DNA of 64,000 nt from Sabulicella rubraurantiaca (GCF_017355885.1 NZ_JAFEUU010000001.1:248001-312000), one strand, 5' to 3'; positions 1 to 8,269 are shown, counted from the first letter of the stretch. Numbers and translations: made by a program. Notes: generated by a model not told the origin, from the sequence alone.

Positions 1-257
1 TGCTCCGCCTCGAAGGCTTCCTGCAGCCTTTGCGGCGTCAGCCCTTCGATCGTCACGACCTCGCGGCCCTCGGCCGCTTCCACCGGCAGGGCACAGGAGG
101 GGACGGACTCGCCATCCAGCAGAACGTGGCAGGCGCCGCACCGCTCCTCGCCGCAGCCGAAGCGCGGGCCGGACAGCGCGAAGTCGCCGCGCAGCGCTTC
201 GAGGAGGGTGACGCCGCCTTGATGCTCCACCGGGCGGCCGTTCAGCGTGAACCCCAT
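1..257 (-). CDS. (2Fe-2S)-binding subunit of a xanthine dehydrogenase-family molybdenum hydroxylase (partial, 3' end outside window)
   Basis: Only the first 85 codons lie in the window; the ATG is at 257. The N-terminus reads as a plant-type ferredoxin fold with the cluster motif C-x4-C-G-A-C (FGCGEERCGAC) and a fourth Cys further on (VPSC). This is how the small, CoxS/IorA-type subunits of molybdenum hydroxylases begin; they carry electrons from the Mo centre. The start lies 2 bases after the stop of the upstream Bug-receptor gene, so the two are almost certainly co-transcribed. A catalytic subunit, if adjacent, would be beyond base 1. The lone large subunit at 40189-42438 is too far away to assume it is the partner. 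Confidence 0.86.
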   Translation of the reverse strand, partial: MGFTLNGRPVEHQGGVTLLEALRGDFALSGPRFGCGEERCGACHVLLDGESVPSCALPVEAAEGREVVTIEGLTPQRLQEAFEAE

Positions 258-259
258 CC

Positions 260-1231
260 TCACCCCGCCGTGATGCGTGCCGTGGTGATCCATTCGCGCT
301 GCCTCGCCACGTCACGCTGGAGGAAGGCGGCGAATTCCTCGACGCTCATCGGCAAGGGCTGGGCGCCCGCCGCCGCCTGGCGCTGCGCCGTCTCGGGCAG
401 GCGAAGGACGCGGTTCACCTCGGCATTCAGCCGCTCGACGATCGGGCGCGGTGTGCCGGCAGGGGCCATGAGGCCCAGCCAGATGCTGGCCTCATAACCC
501 GGCAGCGTCTCGGCCACCGCGGGAAGTTCCGGCAGTAGCGGCGAGCGCTGCGGGCCGGTGGTGGCGAGGCCGCGCACCCGCCCGGCCGTGATCTGCTCGC
601 GCATGGTCGGGATGGCGTCGATCATGATCGGCACCTGGCCGGCGATGACGGCCGTGCGCGCCTCGTTGGAGCCGCGGAAGGGCACGTGCGTGACCTCGAC
701 CCCCGCCATGGATCGGAACACCTCTCCCGCGATGTGGTAGGGCGTGCCGGGTCCGGAGGAGGCATAGTCGTAACGACCCGGATTCGCCTTCAGCAGGGCG
801 ATGAGTTCCGGCACCGTCGTGGCCTGGATGGACGGATGCACGACCAGCGCGTGGTAAGCGATGTTGATCGCAGCGACGGGCGCGAGGTCGCGCAGCAGCA
901 CATAGGGACGGTTCGGCAGCAGCGTCTCGTTCGCCGTGTGCGTGTTGCTCATGAGCAGGAGCGTCTGGCCGTCGGGTGCCGCCTTCGCCACGGCATCCGT
1001 GCCGATGGTGGCGCCGGCGCCGGGCCGGTTCTCCACGATGAAGGGCTGGCCAAACGCCGCCGACAAGGGTTCGGCCAGGAAGCGCGCCGCCACGTCGGCG
1101 CTGCCGCCCAGCCCGAAGGGCACCACGATGCGGACCGGTCGCTGTGGCCAGCTGGGCTGAGCGCGGGCCAGGGACGGCGCGGCCAGGGCAGCCCCAATGC
1201 CGGCCAGAAGAAGCGGGCGACGCTGCGTCAT
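260..1231 (-). CDS. Bug/TctC-family tripartite tricarboxylate transporter substrate-binding protein
   Basis: A 323-residue periplasmic receptor. An N-terminal signal peptide (MTQRRPLLLAGIGAAL, Ala-x-Ala site near residue 24) precedes the typical start of the mature protein (WPQRPVRIVVPFGLGGSAD) and the family blocks FIVENRPGAG and HVPFRGSNEA. Family members bind carboxylates, aromatic acids or amides; the ligand cannot be read from sequence. A longer in-frame reading begins at 1414, but ATG 1231 has a strong GGAGG eight bases upstream and restores a proper signal peptide. No TctA/TctB membrane genes are adjacent, which is usual for Bug genes. It lies 64 bases after the fourth ChrA gene and 2 bases before the Fe-S subunit gene. 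Confidence 0.94.
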   Translation of the reverse strand: MTQRRPLLLAGIGAALAAPSLARAQPSWPQRPVRIVVPFGLGGSADVAARFLAEPLSAAFGQPFIVENRPGAGATIGTDAVAKAAPDGQTLLLMSNTHTANETLLPNRPYVLLRDLAPVAAINIAYHALVVHPSIQATTVPELIALLKANPGRYDYASSGPGTPYHIAGEVFRSMAGVEVTHVPFRGSNEARTAVIAGQVPIMIDAIPTMREQITAGRVRGLATTGPQRSPLLPELPAVAETLPGYEASIWLGLMAPAGTPRPIVERLNAEVNRVLRLPETAQRQAAAGAQPLPMSVEEFAAFLQRDVARQREWITTARITAG

Positions 1232-1295
1232 GGGTTTCCTCCGTTGTGTTGCGTCCTTCTTCCGCCGGGACGGGGCGCGCCGCAAGTGCGTTCCG

Positions 1296-1820
1296 CTAGA
1301 GCAGCAGCGCCCCATAGAACGCCCCGGCCACCAGCACCCAGAGCGGCGAGCGCGAGGAGAGGGTGACGAACACGGTGCAGACGGCAGCCAGCGGCAGGGC
1401 CAGCACCGCCTCATCCACCGTGCCTTTCGCGAGGAGCAGGCCCGAGGCAGCGATCAGACCCACGGCGATGGGGACCAGCCCACGCTCCACCACCCGCAGC
1501 CATGGCAGGTCCCGCTGCCGCAACCGCGCCACAGCATAGGCGAGGAGCGAGGTCGGCCCGCACATGGCCAGCATGGCGGCGAACATCCCTGCTGCGCCGG
1601 CGACATGCCAGCCGATCAGCCCCACCACCATGATGTTTGGCCCAGGCGCAGCCTGGGCCAACGCGAACCGCTTGGCGAAGGCCAGGCTGTCCATCCAGCC
1701 ATGCTCCTCCACCACCACGCGGTGCATCTCGGGCAGCACGGCGATGCCGCCGCCGATGCTCACGAGGGAGAGCGCGAGGAAGGCCAGCACCAAAGGGCCG
1801 ATCTCGTCATCCTCGCTCAT
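1296..1820 (-). CDS. Half-size chromate transporter (ChrA family), C-type half, pair 2
   Basis: A 174-residue, strongly hydrophobic membrane protein with about five or six helices, covering one ChrA domain (a full ChrA is about 400 residues). Family signatures are GGGIAVLPEMHR near residue 23 and the pore motif AQAAPGPN near residue 56. Its ATG overlaps the stop of the preceding half-gene (ATGA at 1817-1820), so the two halves are translationally coupled and presumably form one heterodimeric carrier. Chromate/sulfate antiport is the named family role. Being inside a carboxylate-catabolism operon leaves the real substrate open. Confidence 0.9.
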   Translation of the reverse strand: MSEDDEIGPLVLAFLALSLVSIGGGIAVLPEMHRVVVEEHGWMDSLAFAKRFALAQAAPGPNIMVVGLIGWHVAGAAGMFAAMLAMCGPTSLLAYAVARLRQRDLPWLRVVERGLVPIAVGLIAASGLLLAKGTVDEAVLALPLAAVCTVFVTLSSRSPLWVLVAGAFYGALLL

Positions 1821-2344
1821 CGCGCAGTCCTGTGCGCCGCCCAGATGCCGAGCGGCGCGAGGCCGAGCAGCACGAGGGGGAGGGGAACCCGCAGCAGCGC
1901 CAGGAGGAGGGCCAGCAGCCCGGTCGCGAGCAGCATCGCCGTCGGGCGAAGCTTGATCGCCATCTTGATCGCCGTGCCCAGCACCATCCCGGCAGCAGCG
2001 GCCGCGATGCCGGTCAAGACGGCACGCACCAGCGGGATCTGCCCGTAGCGGTCATAGAGCGAGGCGACGCCGAGCAGCACGGCCATCGGCCCGGCAAAGA
2101 GTCCGATCGCCGCCAGAGCCGCTCCGGCGGCGCCGTGGAAGCGCGTTCCGACATTGATCGCGCAGTTCAACGCATTCGGTCCCGGCAGGACCTGCCCGAC
2201 CCCGAGGGCCTCGGCATATTGCTGGTCGGTGAGCCAGCCCTTCTTCTCAACGAGGAGCTGGCGCGCCCAGGCATTCACCCCGCCGAAGCCGGTCAGGCCG
2301 ATGCGCAGATAGGCCAGGAAAAGCTGCGTGCGGCTGGGCGTCAC
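1817..2344 (-). CDS. Half-size chromate transporter (ChrA family), N-type half, pair 2
   Basis: A 175-residue membrane protein with the N-terminal ChrA-domain signature YLRIGLTGFGGVNAWAR and the conserved VGQVLPGPN stretch near residue 50. It starts at GTG 2344, overlapping the previous stop (GTGA), and ends in ATGA overlap with its partner at 1820. Pairs of short ChrA proteins with opposite topology are a known variant of the family, in which both are needed for function. Here it is the third of four consecutive ChrA halves and clearly resembles the first (2850-3377), so the second pair probably arose by duplication of the first. Confidence 0.9.
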   Translation of the reverse strand: MTPSRTQLFLAYLRIGLTGFGGVNAWARQLLVEKKGWLTDQQYAEALGVGQVLPGPNALNCAINVGTRFHGAAGAALAAIGLFAGPMAVLLGVASLYDRYGQIPLVRAVLTGIAAAAAGMVLGTAIKMAIKLRPTAMLLATGLLALLLALLRVPLPLVLLGLAPLGIWAAHRTAR

Positions 2345-2853
2345 AGGAGGAACCAGCCCAGCACGCCCCCCGCTGCGAGCGCCCAGAGCGGCGAGAAGGC
2401 GGTGCGCCAGACGAAGAGCGCGCTACCCAGGATGATGACCCAGGGCAGCGGGCCGGTCCCGGCTGCCTCTGCCATGATGACGCCCGAGGCGGCGATGAGT
2501 CCGATGGCCACGGGCACCAACCCGAATTGGGCTGGCCTCAGCCAGGGCGCGCGCGAGAGGCGCTGCGTCACTCCTGCGACGCACCAGGCGAGGATTGCGG
2601 CGGGCAGCAGCATGCCGAGAGTCGCTGCGCCAAGCCCCACCGGTCCCGCGATGCGCCAGCCCATCACGGATGCAGCAAGGATATTCGGGCCCGGTGCCGC
2701 CTGGGCGAGCGCGAATAGCTGCGCGAAGGTCGCCGGTTCGATCCAGCCACGAATCTCGACGATTTGGCGGTACATCTCGGGCAGCACTGCATTCGCGCCG
2801 CCGATGGCAAGCAGCGAGAGAAGTGAGAAGGTGAGGAAGAGCTGAAGGATCAC
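2341..2853 (-). CDS. Half-size chromate transporter (ChrA family), C-type half, pair 1
   Basis: A 170-residue membrane protein. The reading frame is open back to 2934, but GTG 2853 is the likely start: it overlaps the stop of the preceding half (GTGA at 2850-2853) and gives an N-terminus (ILQLFLTFSLLSLLAIGG) matching the family. Signatures are GGANAVLPEMYR near residue 17 and AQAAPGPN near residue 50. It closely resembles the C-type half at 1296-1820. Its stop overlaps the GTG of the next half, so all four ChrA genes run without a gap. Confidence 0.9.
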   Translation of the reverse strand: MILQLFLTFSLLSLLAIGGANAVLPEMYRQIVEIRGWIEPATFAQLFALAQAAPGPNILAASVMGWRIAGPVGLGAATLGMLLPAAILAWCVAGVTQRLSRAPWLRPAQFGLVPVAIGLIAASGVIMAEAAGTGPLPWVIILGSALFVWRTAFSPLWALAAGGVLGWFLL

Positions 2854-3377
2854 GCCGTCTGCCTTCTGAGCGACAGCCAGATGCTGATCGGCGCGAGGAT
2901 GAGGACGATCAGCGGCAAGGGCAGGCGCAGCCAAGCACCCGCGACGAGCGACAGCAGCCCGACCCCGATCAGTTCCAGCGGTGGGCGCAGCTTGTCGGCC
3001 ATCTTCACCGCCATGCCGATCACCATCCCCGCAGCGGCTGCGGCGACGCCGCGCATGAAGGAGGCGACGCCCGGCTCCTGCCCGAAATGGTCGTAGAATA
3101 CGGCGAGCAGGATCAGGATGACGAGCGGACCGCTATAGAGCCCCGCCGTCGCCGTCACTGCCCCTGCAAGGCCATGGAAGCGGCGGCCGATCATCACCGC
3201 CGCGTTGCCGACATTCGGCCCCGGCAGCACCTGGCCGAGGCCGAGCACCTCCGCGTATTCGCGCTCGGTCAGCCATTTCCGCTCTTCCACGATGACGTGG
3301 CGGGCGATGGCCGCGACGCCGCCGAAGCCGAGCAGGCCGATCTTGGCGTAGCCGAAGAAGAGCTCGCCGAGCCTCAC
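2850..3377 (-). CDS. Half-size chromate transporter (ChrA family), N-type half, pair 1
   Basis: A 175-residue membrane protein, first of the four ChrA halves in transcription order. It shows the N-domain signature YAKIGLLGFGGVAAIAR and LGQVLPGPNVGN near residue 50. Translation starts at GTG 3377, overlapping the stop of the M20 amidohydrolase gene (GTGA at 3374-3377), which couples transporter synthesis to the upstream catabolic enzymes. The paralogue at 1817-2344 shares the same motif order. The family role is anion (chromate/sulfate) transport; the operon context suggests another anion is possible. Confidence 0.9.
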   Translation of the reverse strand: MRLGELFFGYAKIGLLGFGGVAAIARHVIVEERKWLTEREYAEVLGLGQVLPGPNVGNAAVMIGRRFHGLAGAVTATAGLYSGPLVILILLAVFYDHFGQEPGVASFMRGVAAAAAGMVIGMAVKMADKLRPPLELIGVGLLSLVAGAWLRLPLPLIVLILAPISIWLSLRRQTA

Positions 3378-4540
3378 CGCGGCAGGAGCTGTTCGGCAAT
3401 GGTCGCGAAGAAGGAAGCGCCGATCGGCAGGATTTCGTCGTTGAATTGGTATTGCGGATGGTGGACCGAGTATTCGCCCTCGCCGCCTAGGAAGAGGTAG
3501 GAGCCAGGGCAGGAATTCAGCATGAAGGAGAAATCCTCCGCGCCCATCGTCGGCTTCGGCAGCGGCAGAACCTTGTCCTCGCCCACTACGGCGCGCGCAG
3601 CAGGCAGCACCATCTGCGTACTCTCGGCGTCGTTCACCGTGGCGGGATAGGCGCGAAGGAACCGCGCCTCCGCCGTGCAGCCGAAGCTTTCCGCGATGCC
3701 GGTGACGATCTTCAGGAACTTGCTTTCCAGCAGGTCGCCCACCTCGGGTAGGAACCAGCGCGCCGTGCCCATCATCTTCACCGTGCTGGGGATGACGTTG
3801 TAGGTGTGTCCGCCCTGGATGCAGCCAATGGTGATGACGCCGGCCTCCACCGGCTCCACGTTGCGGGCAACGACGGTCTGCAAAGCCTGGATGATCGCGG
3901 CGGCAACCACGATCGGGTCATTGCCCTCATGCGGCATGGCGCCGTGCGCGCCCTTGCCGGTGATCTCGACCTCGAGGTTTGCGACGGCCGCCATCATCGG
4001 CCCCTCGCGCCACAGGAAGGTGCCGGTGGGCATTCCTGGCCAGTTGTGGATGCCGAAGACGCGCTGCATCGGGAAGCGGTCGAACAGCCCCTCCTTCACC
4101 ATCACCCCGCCCCCGGCGAGGTTCTCCTCGGCAGGCTGGAAGATCACGTAGACCGTGCCGGAGAAGTTGCGCGTCTCGGCCAGGTACTTGGCGGCGCCGA
4201 GCAGCATGGTGGTGTGCCCGTCATGGCCGCAAGCATGCATCTTGCCCTGCACCGTCGACGCGAAGGGCAATCCCGTCGCTTCCTCGATCGGCAGCGCGTC
4301 CATATCGGCACGGAAGCCGATGGCACGGCCGTTCGGTCCGCCCTGGCCATGGATGACGCCGACGATGCCGGTGCGGGCGATGCCCTCATGCACCTCGTCG
4401 CAGCCGAACTCGCGCAGGCGCTGTGCGACCAGGGCGCTCGTGCGAGTTTCCTCGAAGCCCAGCTCGGGATGACGATGGAAATCGTGCCGCCATTCCGTCA
4501 TCTCGGGATGGAAGTCGGCGATGCGGTTGATGACGGGCAT
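3374..4540 (-). CDS. M20-family amidohydrolase (hippurate hydrolase/IAA-amino acid hydrolase type)
   Basis: A 388-residue cytosolic metallohydrolase of the M20D group, which cleaves N-acyl amino acids or related amides. Visible motifs are HRHPELGFEE (N-terminus), FRADMDALPI, the metal-binding MHACGHDGHT near residue 97, PAEENLAGG, and GKGAHGAMP of the dimerisation domain. A Met eight codons upstream is in frame, but ATG 4540 sits behind AAAGGAG and matches family N-termini. It lies 16 bases after the epimerase-like gene and overlaps the first ChrA half, so it belongs to the same operon. The substrate is not determinable; the Bug receptors nearby suggest an imported acyl-amino acid or carboxylate. 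Confidence 0.93.
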   Translation of the reverse strand: MPVINRIADFHPEMTEWRHDFHRHPELGFEETRTSALVAQRLREFGCDEVHEGIARTGIVGVIHGQGGPNGRAIGFRADMDALPIEEATGLPFASTVQGKMHACGHDGHTTMLLGAAKYLAETRNFSGTVYVIFQPAEENLAGGGVMVKEGLFDRFPMQRVFGIHNWPGMPTGTFLWREGPMMAAVANLEVEITGKGAHGAMPHEGNDPIVVAAAIIQALQTVVARNVEPVEAGVITIGCIQGGHTYNVIPSTVKMMGTARWFLPEVGDLLESKFLKIVTGIAESFGCTAEARFLRAYPATVNDAESTQMVLPAARAVVGEDKVLPLPKPTMGAEDFSFMLNSCPGSYLFLGGEGEYSVHHPQYQFNDEILPIGASFFATIAEQLLPR

Positions 4541-4556
4541 GGGGGACTCCTTTGCG

Positions 4557-5375
4557 TCAAGCAAAGGTCAGGCGGAGCCCTTCGGCAAGGGGGATTGGAT
4601 GGACCCCCAGCACCTCCCGCATGGCTGAGATGCTGAAGGCCTTGTCCTCGGTCAGCCGCCGGATCTCGTCCCGCCCAACCCTGGGAAGGAGGAGGCGGGC
4701 CACCGGTGCGATGGCCATCAACAGCCCCGCCGGCACGGGCAGTACTGGACGCGGCGCATAGCCGGCAGCGCGGGCCACCTCGGCGCAGAACTCGCGGTAG
4801 GGCAGGGCCTCCGGCCCCGCCACGATCAGCACGCGCGGTGCCTCATGCGCGATGCCGATGGCCGCGAGGAGAGAGCGCGTGACATCCGACTGGTGGATGG
4901 GCTGGACCAGGGCGCGCCCGCCGCCGGGCAGTGGAAGCGCCGGCAGGCGCCGCATCAGCGCCGCGAGGCGCTGCACGTTGTTCTCGCCCTGGGCGCCGTA
5001 GATCATGGTCGGGTGCAGCATCACGCCAGGGCGGCCATCGGCGAGGAAGGCAGCCTCGCCCGCCCGCACCCCGTCCCCATGAGCGTCCGGCCAGCGAGAG
5101 TGGCGGCGAGTGGAGCCCATCAGCACGACGGGCACCCGCGTCGCGGCCAGGATGGCCGGGGCGTGGCGCGCATGGGCACAGGAGACGACCAGCTCCGCGC
5201 CTTCCAGCGCCTTCGCCAGCGCCGGACCATCCTCCAGCGGAGCGACCGCGTGCGGCGCTTCGATGCCGAGCGCCCGCCAGCGTGCCGCGTCCCGCACCAC
5301 GGCGCGGAAGGGCCGGTCCAGTGCGCGGGCCAGCACAGCGCCGGACCGGCCCGTCGCGCCGATGAGCGCGATCAT
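4557..5375 (-). CDS. NAD(P)-binding, atypical SDR/NmrA-like epimerase family protein
   Basis: A 272-residue protein that opens with the Rossmann loop IALIGATGRSGAVLARAL (GxxGxxG). It has a Tyr-rich central part (PTMIYGAQGENN) and a substrate-domain block QPIHQSDVTRSLLAA, as in NDUFA9-like and complex I-associated atypical SDRs. The frame is open to 5480, but ATG 5375 overlaps the dehydratase stop (ATGA at 5372-5375) and gives the normal Rossmann start. The usual YxxxK pair is not clean, so it may be a reductase or epimerase of unknown substrate, or a non-catalytic cofactor binder. Confidence 0.82.
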   Translation of the reverse strand: MIALIGATGRSGAVLARALDRPFRAVVRDAARWRALGIEAPHAVAPLEDGPALAKALEGAELVVSCAHARHAPAILAATRVPVVLMGSTRRHSRWPDAHGDGVRAGEAAFLADGRPGVMLHPTMIYGAQGENNVQRLAALMRRLPALPLPGGGRALVQPIHQSDVTRSLLAAIGIAHEAPRVLIVAGPEALPYREFCAEVARAAGYAPRPVLPVPAGLLMAIAPVARLLLPRVGRDEIRRLTEDKAFSISAMREVLGVHPIPLAEGLRLTFA

Positions 5376-7066
5376 CCCTCGGGCAGGAGGAAGCGAAGAT
5401 CCGCCCCTTCGGGAGCCTGGGTGACTTCCCGGCGCACCAGCGCGTCCCAGCCGCGCTTCGGCGCGGGCGGGGCCGACCATCGGGCGCGGCGCTCGGCGAG
5501 CACCGCCTCATCAACCAGAAGGTCCAGCCGACGCTCCTTCACCGAGAGCCGGATCCGGTCACCCGTCTCGACCAGGGCGAGCGGACCGCCCGCGAAGGCC
5601 TCCGGGGCGATGTGCAGCACCACCGTGCCGAAGGCCGTGCCGGACATGCGGCAGTCGCTCATCCGCACCATGTCCTTCACCCCCGCACGGCCCAGCTTGC
5701 GCGGGATCGGGAGGTAGCCGGCTTCCGGCATCCCGGCGGGCGAGAGCGGACCGGCGCCCTTCAGGACCATGATGGTCTCAGGCGTCACTGGGAGAGCGTC
5801 GTCGTCGATGCGCGCCGCCAGATCCTCCAGCCCGTCGAAGACGTGGCACTCGGCCTCGTGCTCGAACAAAGCTTCCGTCGCGGCGGAACGCTTGAGAATC
5901 GCGCCATCGGGCGCCAGGCTGCCGCGCAGCGCAACCAAGCCGCCAACGGGAGAGACAGGCTCGGAGCGCGACTTGATGTAGGTGCGGTCCACGAAGGCAG
6001 GCCCATCGCCGATGCGCTCGGCCAGGGTGCGGCCATCGAGGTCTGTGCAGTCGAGGTGCAGCAGGTCACGGATTTCGTGCAGCAGCGCGACGAGGCCGCC
6101 GGCCGTGTGGAAATCCTCCATGTACCCCTCGCCCGTGGGCTTGAGGTCCACAAGAACAGGGGTGGTGTCGGACAGGGCGTTCAGGCGGTCGTAATCCACC
6201 TTCACGCCGACACGCCCAGCGATGGCCGAGAGATGGACGAGGGCATTGGTGGAGCCGCCGAGCGCCAGCAGGACACGAAGCGCGTTCTCGACCGACTTCT
6301 CGGTGATCAGAGTCTCGGGTGGGACGGGCTTCTGGATGAGCCGCACGGCCTGGGCGCCCGCCTCTTCGGCCGCACGCAGTCGGTCGGCATGGGTCGCGGG
6401 GATGGAGGCGGCCATGAGCGGCATGAAGCCGAGCGTTGCGGCAAGGCAGGCCATGGTGCTGGCCGTGCCCATCACGCCGCAGGTCCCCGCGGTGGTGGCG
6501 AGGTTGCCCTCCACCTCTGCGATGCGCTCCTCGCTGACGTCGCCGGCGCGGTAGCGGCCCCAGTAGCGGCGGCAGTCTGTGCAGGCGGCCAGGCGCTCGC
6601 CCATGTAGCGGTTGGCGGACATCGGCCCGACGACAAGCTGTACGGCAGGAACCCCGGCGCTGGCGGCGGCCATGAGCTGGGCGGGAACGGTCTTGTCACA
6701 GCCGCCCACCAGCACGACCGCATCCATGGGCTGGGCCGCGATCATCGCTTCCGTGTCCAGCGCCATCAGATTGCGGTAGTGCATGGAGCAGGGCTGAAGG
6801 AAAGGCTCGCAGAGCGAGATGGTCGGGAAGGCGAGGGGCAGCCCGCCAGCCATCAGCACGCCGCGCTTCACGGCCTCAATCAGCTCGGGCGCCGAGCGGT
6901 GGCAGTTGTTCAGGTCGCTGCCCGTATCGGCGATGCCCACCACGGGCCGGTCGAGGGCGGCCTGGGAATAGCCCATGGACTTGGCGAAGGAGCGCCGCAG
7001 GTAGAGCGCGAACTCCTTGTCGCCGTAATTGGCGGCGCCTCGCGCCAGCCCCTTCTTCTCGGTCAT
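5372..7066 (-). CDS. IlvD/Edd-family dehydratase (sugar-acid dehydratase type)
   Basis: A 564-residue Fe-S dehydratase of the dihydroxy-acid/phosphogluconate/sugar-acid group, which removes water from 2,3-dihydroxy acids. Cluster-ligand motifs are VGGCDKTVPAQ near residue 120 and TAGTCGVMGTAS near residue 190; SDCRMSGTAFGT lies in the C-terminal swivel domain. Length and motifs fit arabinonate/xylonate-type dehydratases at least as well as IlvD, and the catabolic setting favours a sugar-acid role, but the substrate is inferred. The start is ATG 7066 with GGGGAG upstream; an in-frame ATG at 7099 would add 11 residues. It follows the Bug receptor gene by 79 bases. Confidence 0.92.
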   Translation of the reverse strand: MTEKKGLARGAANYGDKEFALYLRRSFAKSMGYSQAALDRPVVGIADTGSDLNNCHRSAPELIEAVKRGVLMAGGLPLAFPTISLCEPFLQPCSMHYRNLMALDTEAMIAAQPMDAVVLVGGCDKTVPAQLMAAASAGVPAVQLVVGPMSANRYMGERLAACTDCRRYWGRYRAGDVSEERIAEVEGNLATTAGTCGVMGTASTMACLAATLGFMPLMAASIPATHADRLRAAEEAGAQAVRLIQKPVPPETLITEKSVENALRVLLALGGSTNALVHLSAIAGRVGVKVDYDRLNALSDTTPVLVDLKPTGEGYMEDFHTAGGLVALLHEIRDLLHLDCTDLDGRTLAERIGDGPAFVDRTYIKSRSEPVSPVGGLVALRGSLAPDGAILKRSAATEALFEHEAECHVFDGLEDLAARIDDDALPVTPETIMVLKGAGPLSPAGMPEAGYLPIPRKLGRAGVKDMVRMSDCRMSGTAFGTVVLHIAPEAFAGGPLALVETGDRIRLSVKERRLDLLVDEAVLAERRARWSAPPAPKRGWDALVRREVTQAPEGADLRFLLPEG

Positions 7067-7100
7067 CGCCGCCACTCCCCAGGCATCACAGCTGGGCAAA

Positions 7101-7117
7101 CTGCCCGCAGAGGGCAG
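7101..7117 (-). terminator. Weak stem-loop after the Bug receptor gene
   Basis: A six-base-pair stem (CTGCCC/GGGCAG, five-base loop) lies in the 79-base gap between the Bug receptor and dehydratase genes. On the minus strand it is followed only by TTT, so it is at best a partial terminator or an mRNA-processing hairpin that could lower dehydratase expression relative to the receptor. Confidence 0.3.
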
Positions 7118-7145
7118 GGGCGTCCAGGGGCTGCCCCCTCTCCCG

Positions 7146-8111
7146 TCATTCAGGCTGGATCCCGGCCCGCGTCATCAACTCCCGATGCAAAGTGAGTTCT
7201 TCCGCGATGCGTGTGCGGAGCGGCTCCGGACCGGGTGGCGTCTCCACGAAGCCAAGCTGGGCGAGCTGTGCCCTCGCCGCCGGGGTACGGAAGCTCTCGG
7301 CCGCTGCCTGGGCCAGGCGTTCCTGGATCGGTTGCGGCGTTCCGGCTGGGGCTTGCAGGGAGAACCAGCCGGCCGAACGCAGACCGGCGAGGCCCATGCC
7401 CAACTCATCCACCGTCGGCACAGTGGGCAAGGCCTCCAGCCGGTTGGCGGCAGGGACCGCGAGCCCGGCCAGGCGCCCGCCCTCGATCTGCGGCCGTGCC
7501 GGGGCAACGACCGTCATCATCGCGTCGATGCGGCCGGCCATCGTCTCGGTCAGGCCGGGCGGGGAACCGTTGAAGGGCACGTGGAGCATGTCGGTCCCGG
7601 TGCGGCGCATGAAATCCAGCATCAGCAAATGCGAAGAGGAGCCGACTCCCCAGGTCGCGTAGGAAAGCGCGCCCGGTCGTGCCTTCGCGGCCTCGACCAG
7701 CGCCTGCACCGTCGGCGTGCGCGGATGGGCGACCAGCGCGAAGCCCGTCTCGGCCAGCATGGTCAAATGCGCGAAATCGTTGACCGGGTCGTATCCGATG
7801 TTGCGGAGCGCGAAGGGCGCCATGGTGAAGGACACCACGGTGCCGAGGAACAGGGTCAGCCCGTCCGGCCGGGCCCGGGCGACGTGGCGGGCGCCGAGCG
7901 TCGTGGTGGCGCCCGGCTTGTGCTCCATGATGAAGGTGCCGCCGAGCCGCTCCGACAAGCCCTGGGTCAGGATGCGCCCGAGCACGTCGGTGGAGCCGCC
8001 GGGTGAATAGGGCAGGACCACCGAGACGGTCTGGCCCCCGGGCCAGGATTGCGCCCGTGCGGGCAGGGCGAGCAAGGCAGGCGCGGCCAGGAAGGCACGG
8101 CGTTGGATCAT
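7146..8111 (-). CDS. Bug/TctC-family tripartite tricarboxylate transporter substrate-binding protein
   Basis: A 321-residue periplasmic receptor with a short signal peptide (MIQRRAFLAAPALLALPARA, cleavage after ARA), a mature start of SWPGGQTVSVVLPYSPGGST, and family blocks FIMEHKPGA and HVPFNGSPPG. It is the first gene of the minus-strand run, next to the divergent promoter region upstream of rplM. ATG 8111 is preceded by CGGAGGAAACC, nearly identical to the leader of the other Bug gene at 1231, suggesting recent common ancestry or a conserved strong RBS. The frame remains open to 8243, but that extension is leader sequence. It probably delivers the substrate degraded by the dehydratase and amidohydrolase downstream. 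Confidence 0.93.
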   Translation of the reverse strand: MIQRRAFLAAPALLALPARAQSWPGGQTVSVVLPYSPGGSTDVLGRILTQGLSERLGGTFIMEHKPGATTTLGARHVARARPDGLTLFLGTVVSFTMAPFALRNIGYDPVNDFAHLTMLAETGFALVAHPRTPTVQALVEAAKARPGALSYATWGVGSSSHLLMLDFMRRTGTDMLHVPFNGSPPGLTETMAGRIDAMMTVVAPARPQIEGGRLAGLAVPAANRLEALPTVPTVDELGMGLAGLRSAGWFSLQAPAGTPQPIQERLAQAAAESFRTPAARAQLAQLGFVETPPGPEPLRTRIAEELTLHRELMTRAGIQPE

Positions 8112-8179
8112 TGGTTTCCTCCGTTTCTCGCAGCTTGGCAGCGCAAGCGTGCGGGGCTCAAGCGGATTGGCGGGCCGTA

Positions 8180-8191
8180 GTATCATGATAC
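8180..8191. promoter_or_regulatory. 12-bp perfect palindrome, candidate operator
   Basis: GTATCATGATAC is a perfect palindrome about 70-80 bases upstream of the Bug receptor start (8111, minus) and about 80 bases upstream of rplM. Short GTAT-ATAC palindromes are typical of GntR-family operators that control sugar-acid and carboxylate operons, so it may repress the 8111-1 operon. No GntR gene is in the window, so this is inference from symmetry and position only. Confidence 0.4.
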
Positions 8192-8269
8192 CGCAGCAAC
8201 TAAGGCTTGACCGGAGGCCGGTTTCCGGCGAGAAGCCCCACACGTAATTCTGCGGTTCAAGGTTCGCAC

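Noticed and set aside
260-3377. Possibility that the split ChrA halves are one gene broken by frameshifts
   Set aside because: Each half has its own start overlapping the previous stop, both halves of each pair are full domain length, and the pattern is repeated twice; a sequencing error would not reproduce it.
5612-7195. A 527-codon plus-strand open frame opposite the IlvD/Edd dehydratase
   Set aside because: Composition is Gly/His/Arg-rich antisense, with no recognisable motif; the minus strand holds all Fe-S dehydratase signatures.
8207-8250. TTGACC at 8207 as the -35 of an rplM promoter
   Set aside because: No acceptable -10 lies 15-19 bases downstream (TAATTC at 8245 is 32 bases away), so it is not called.
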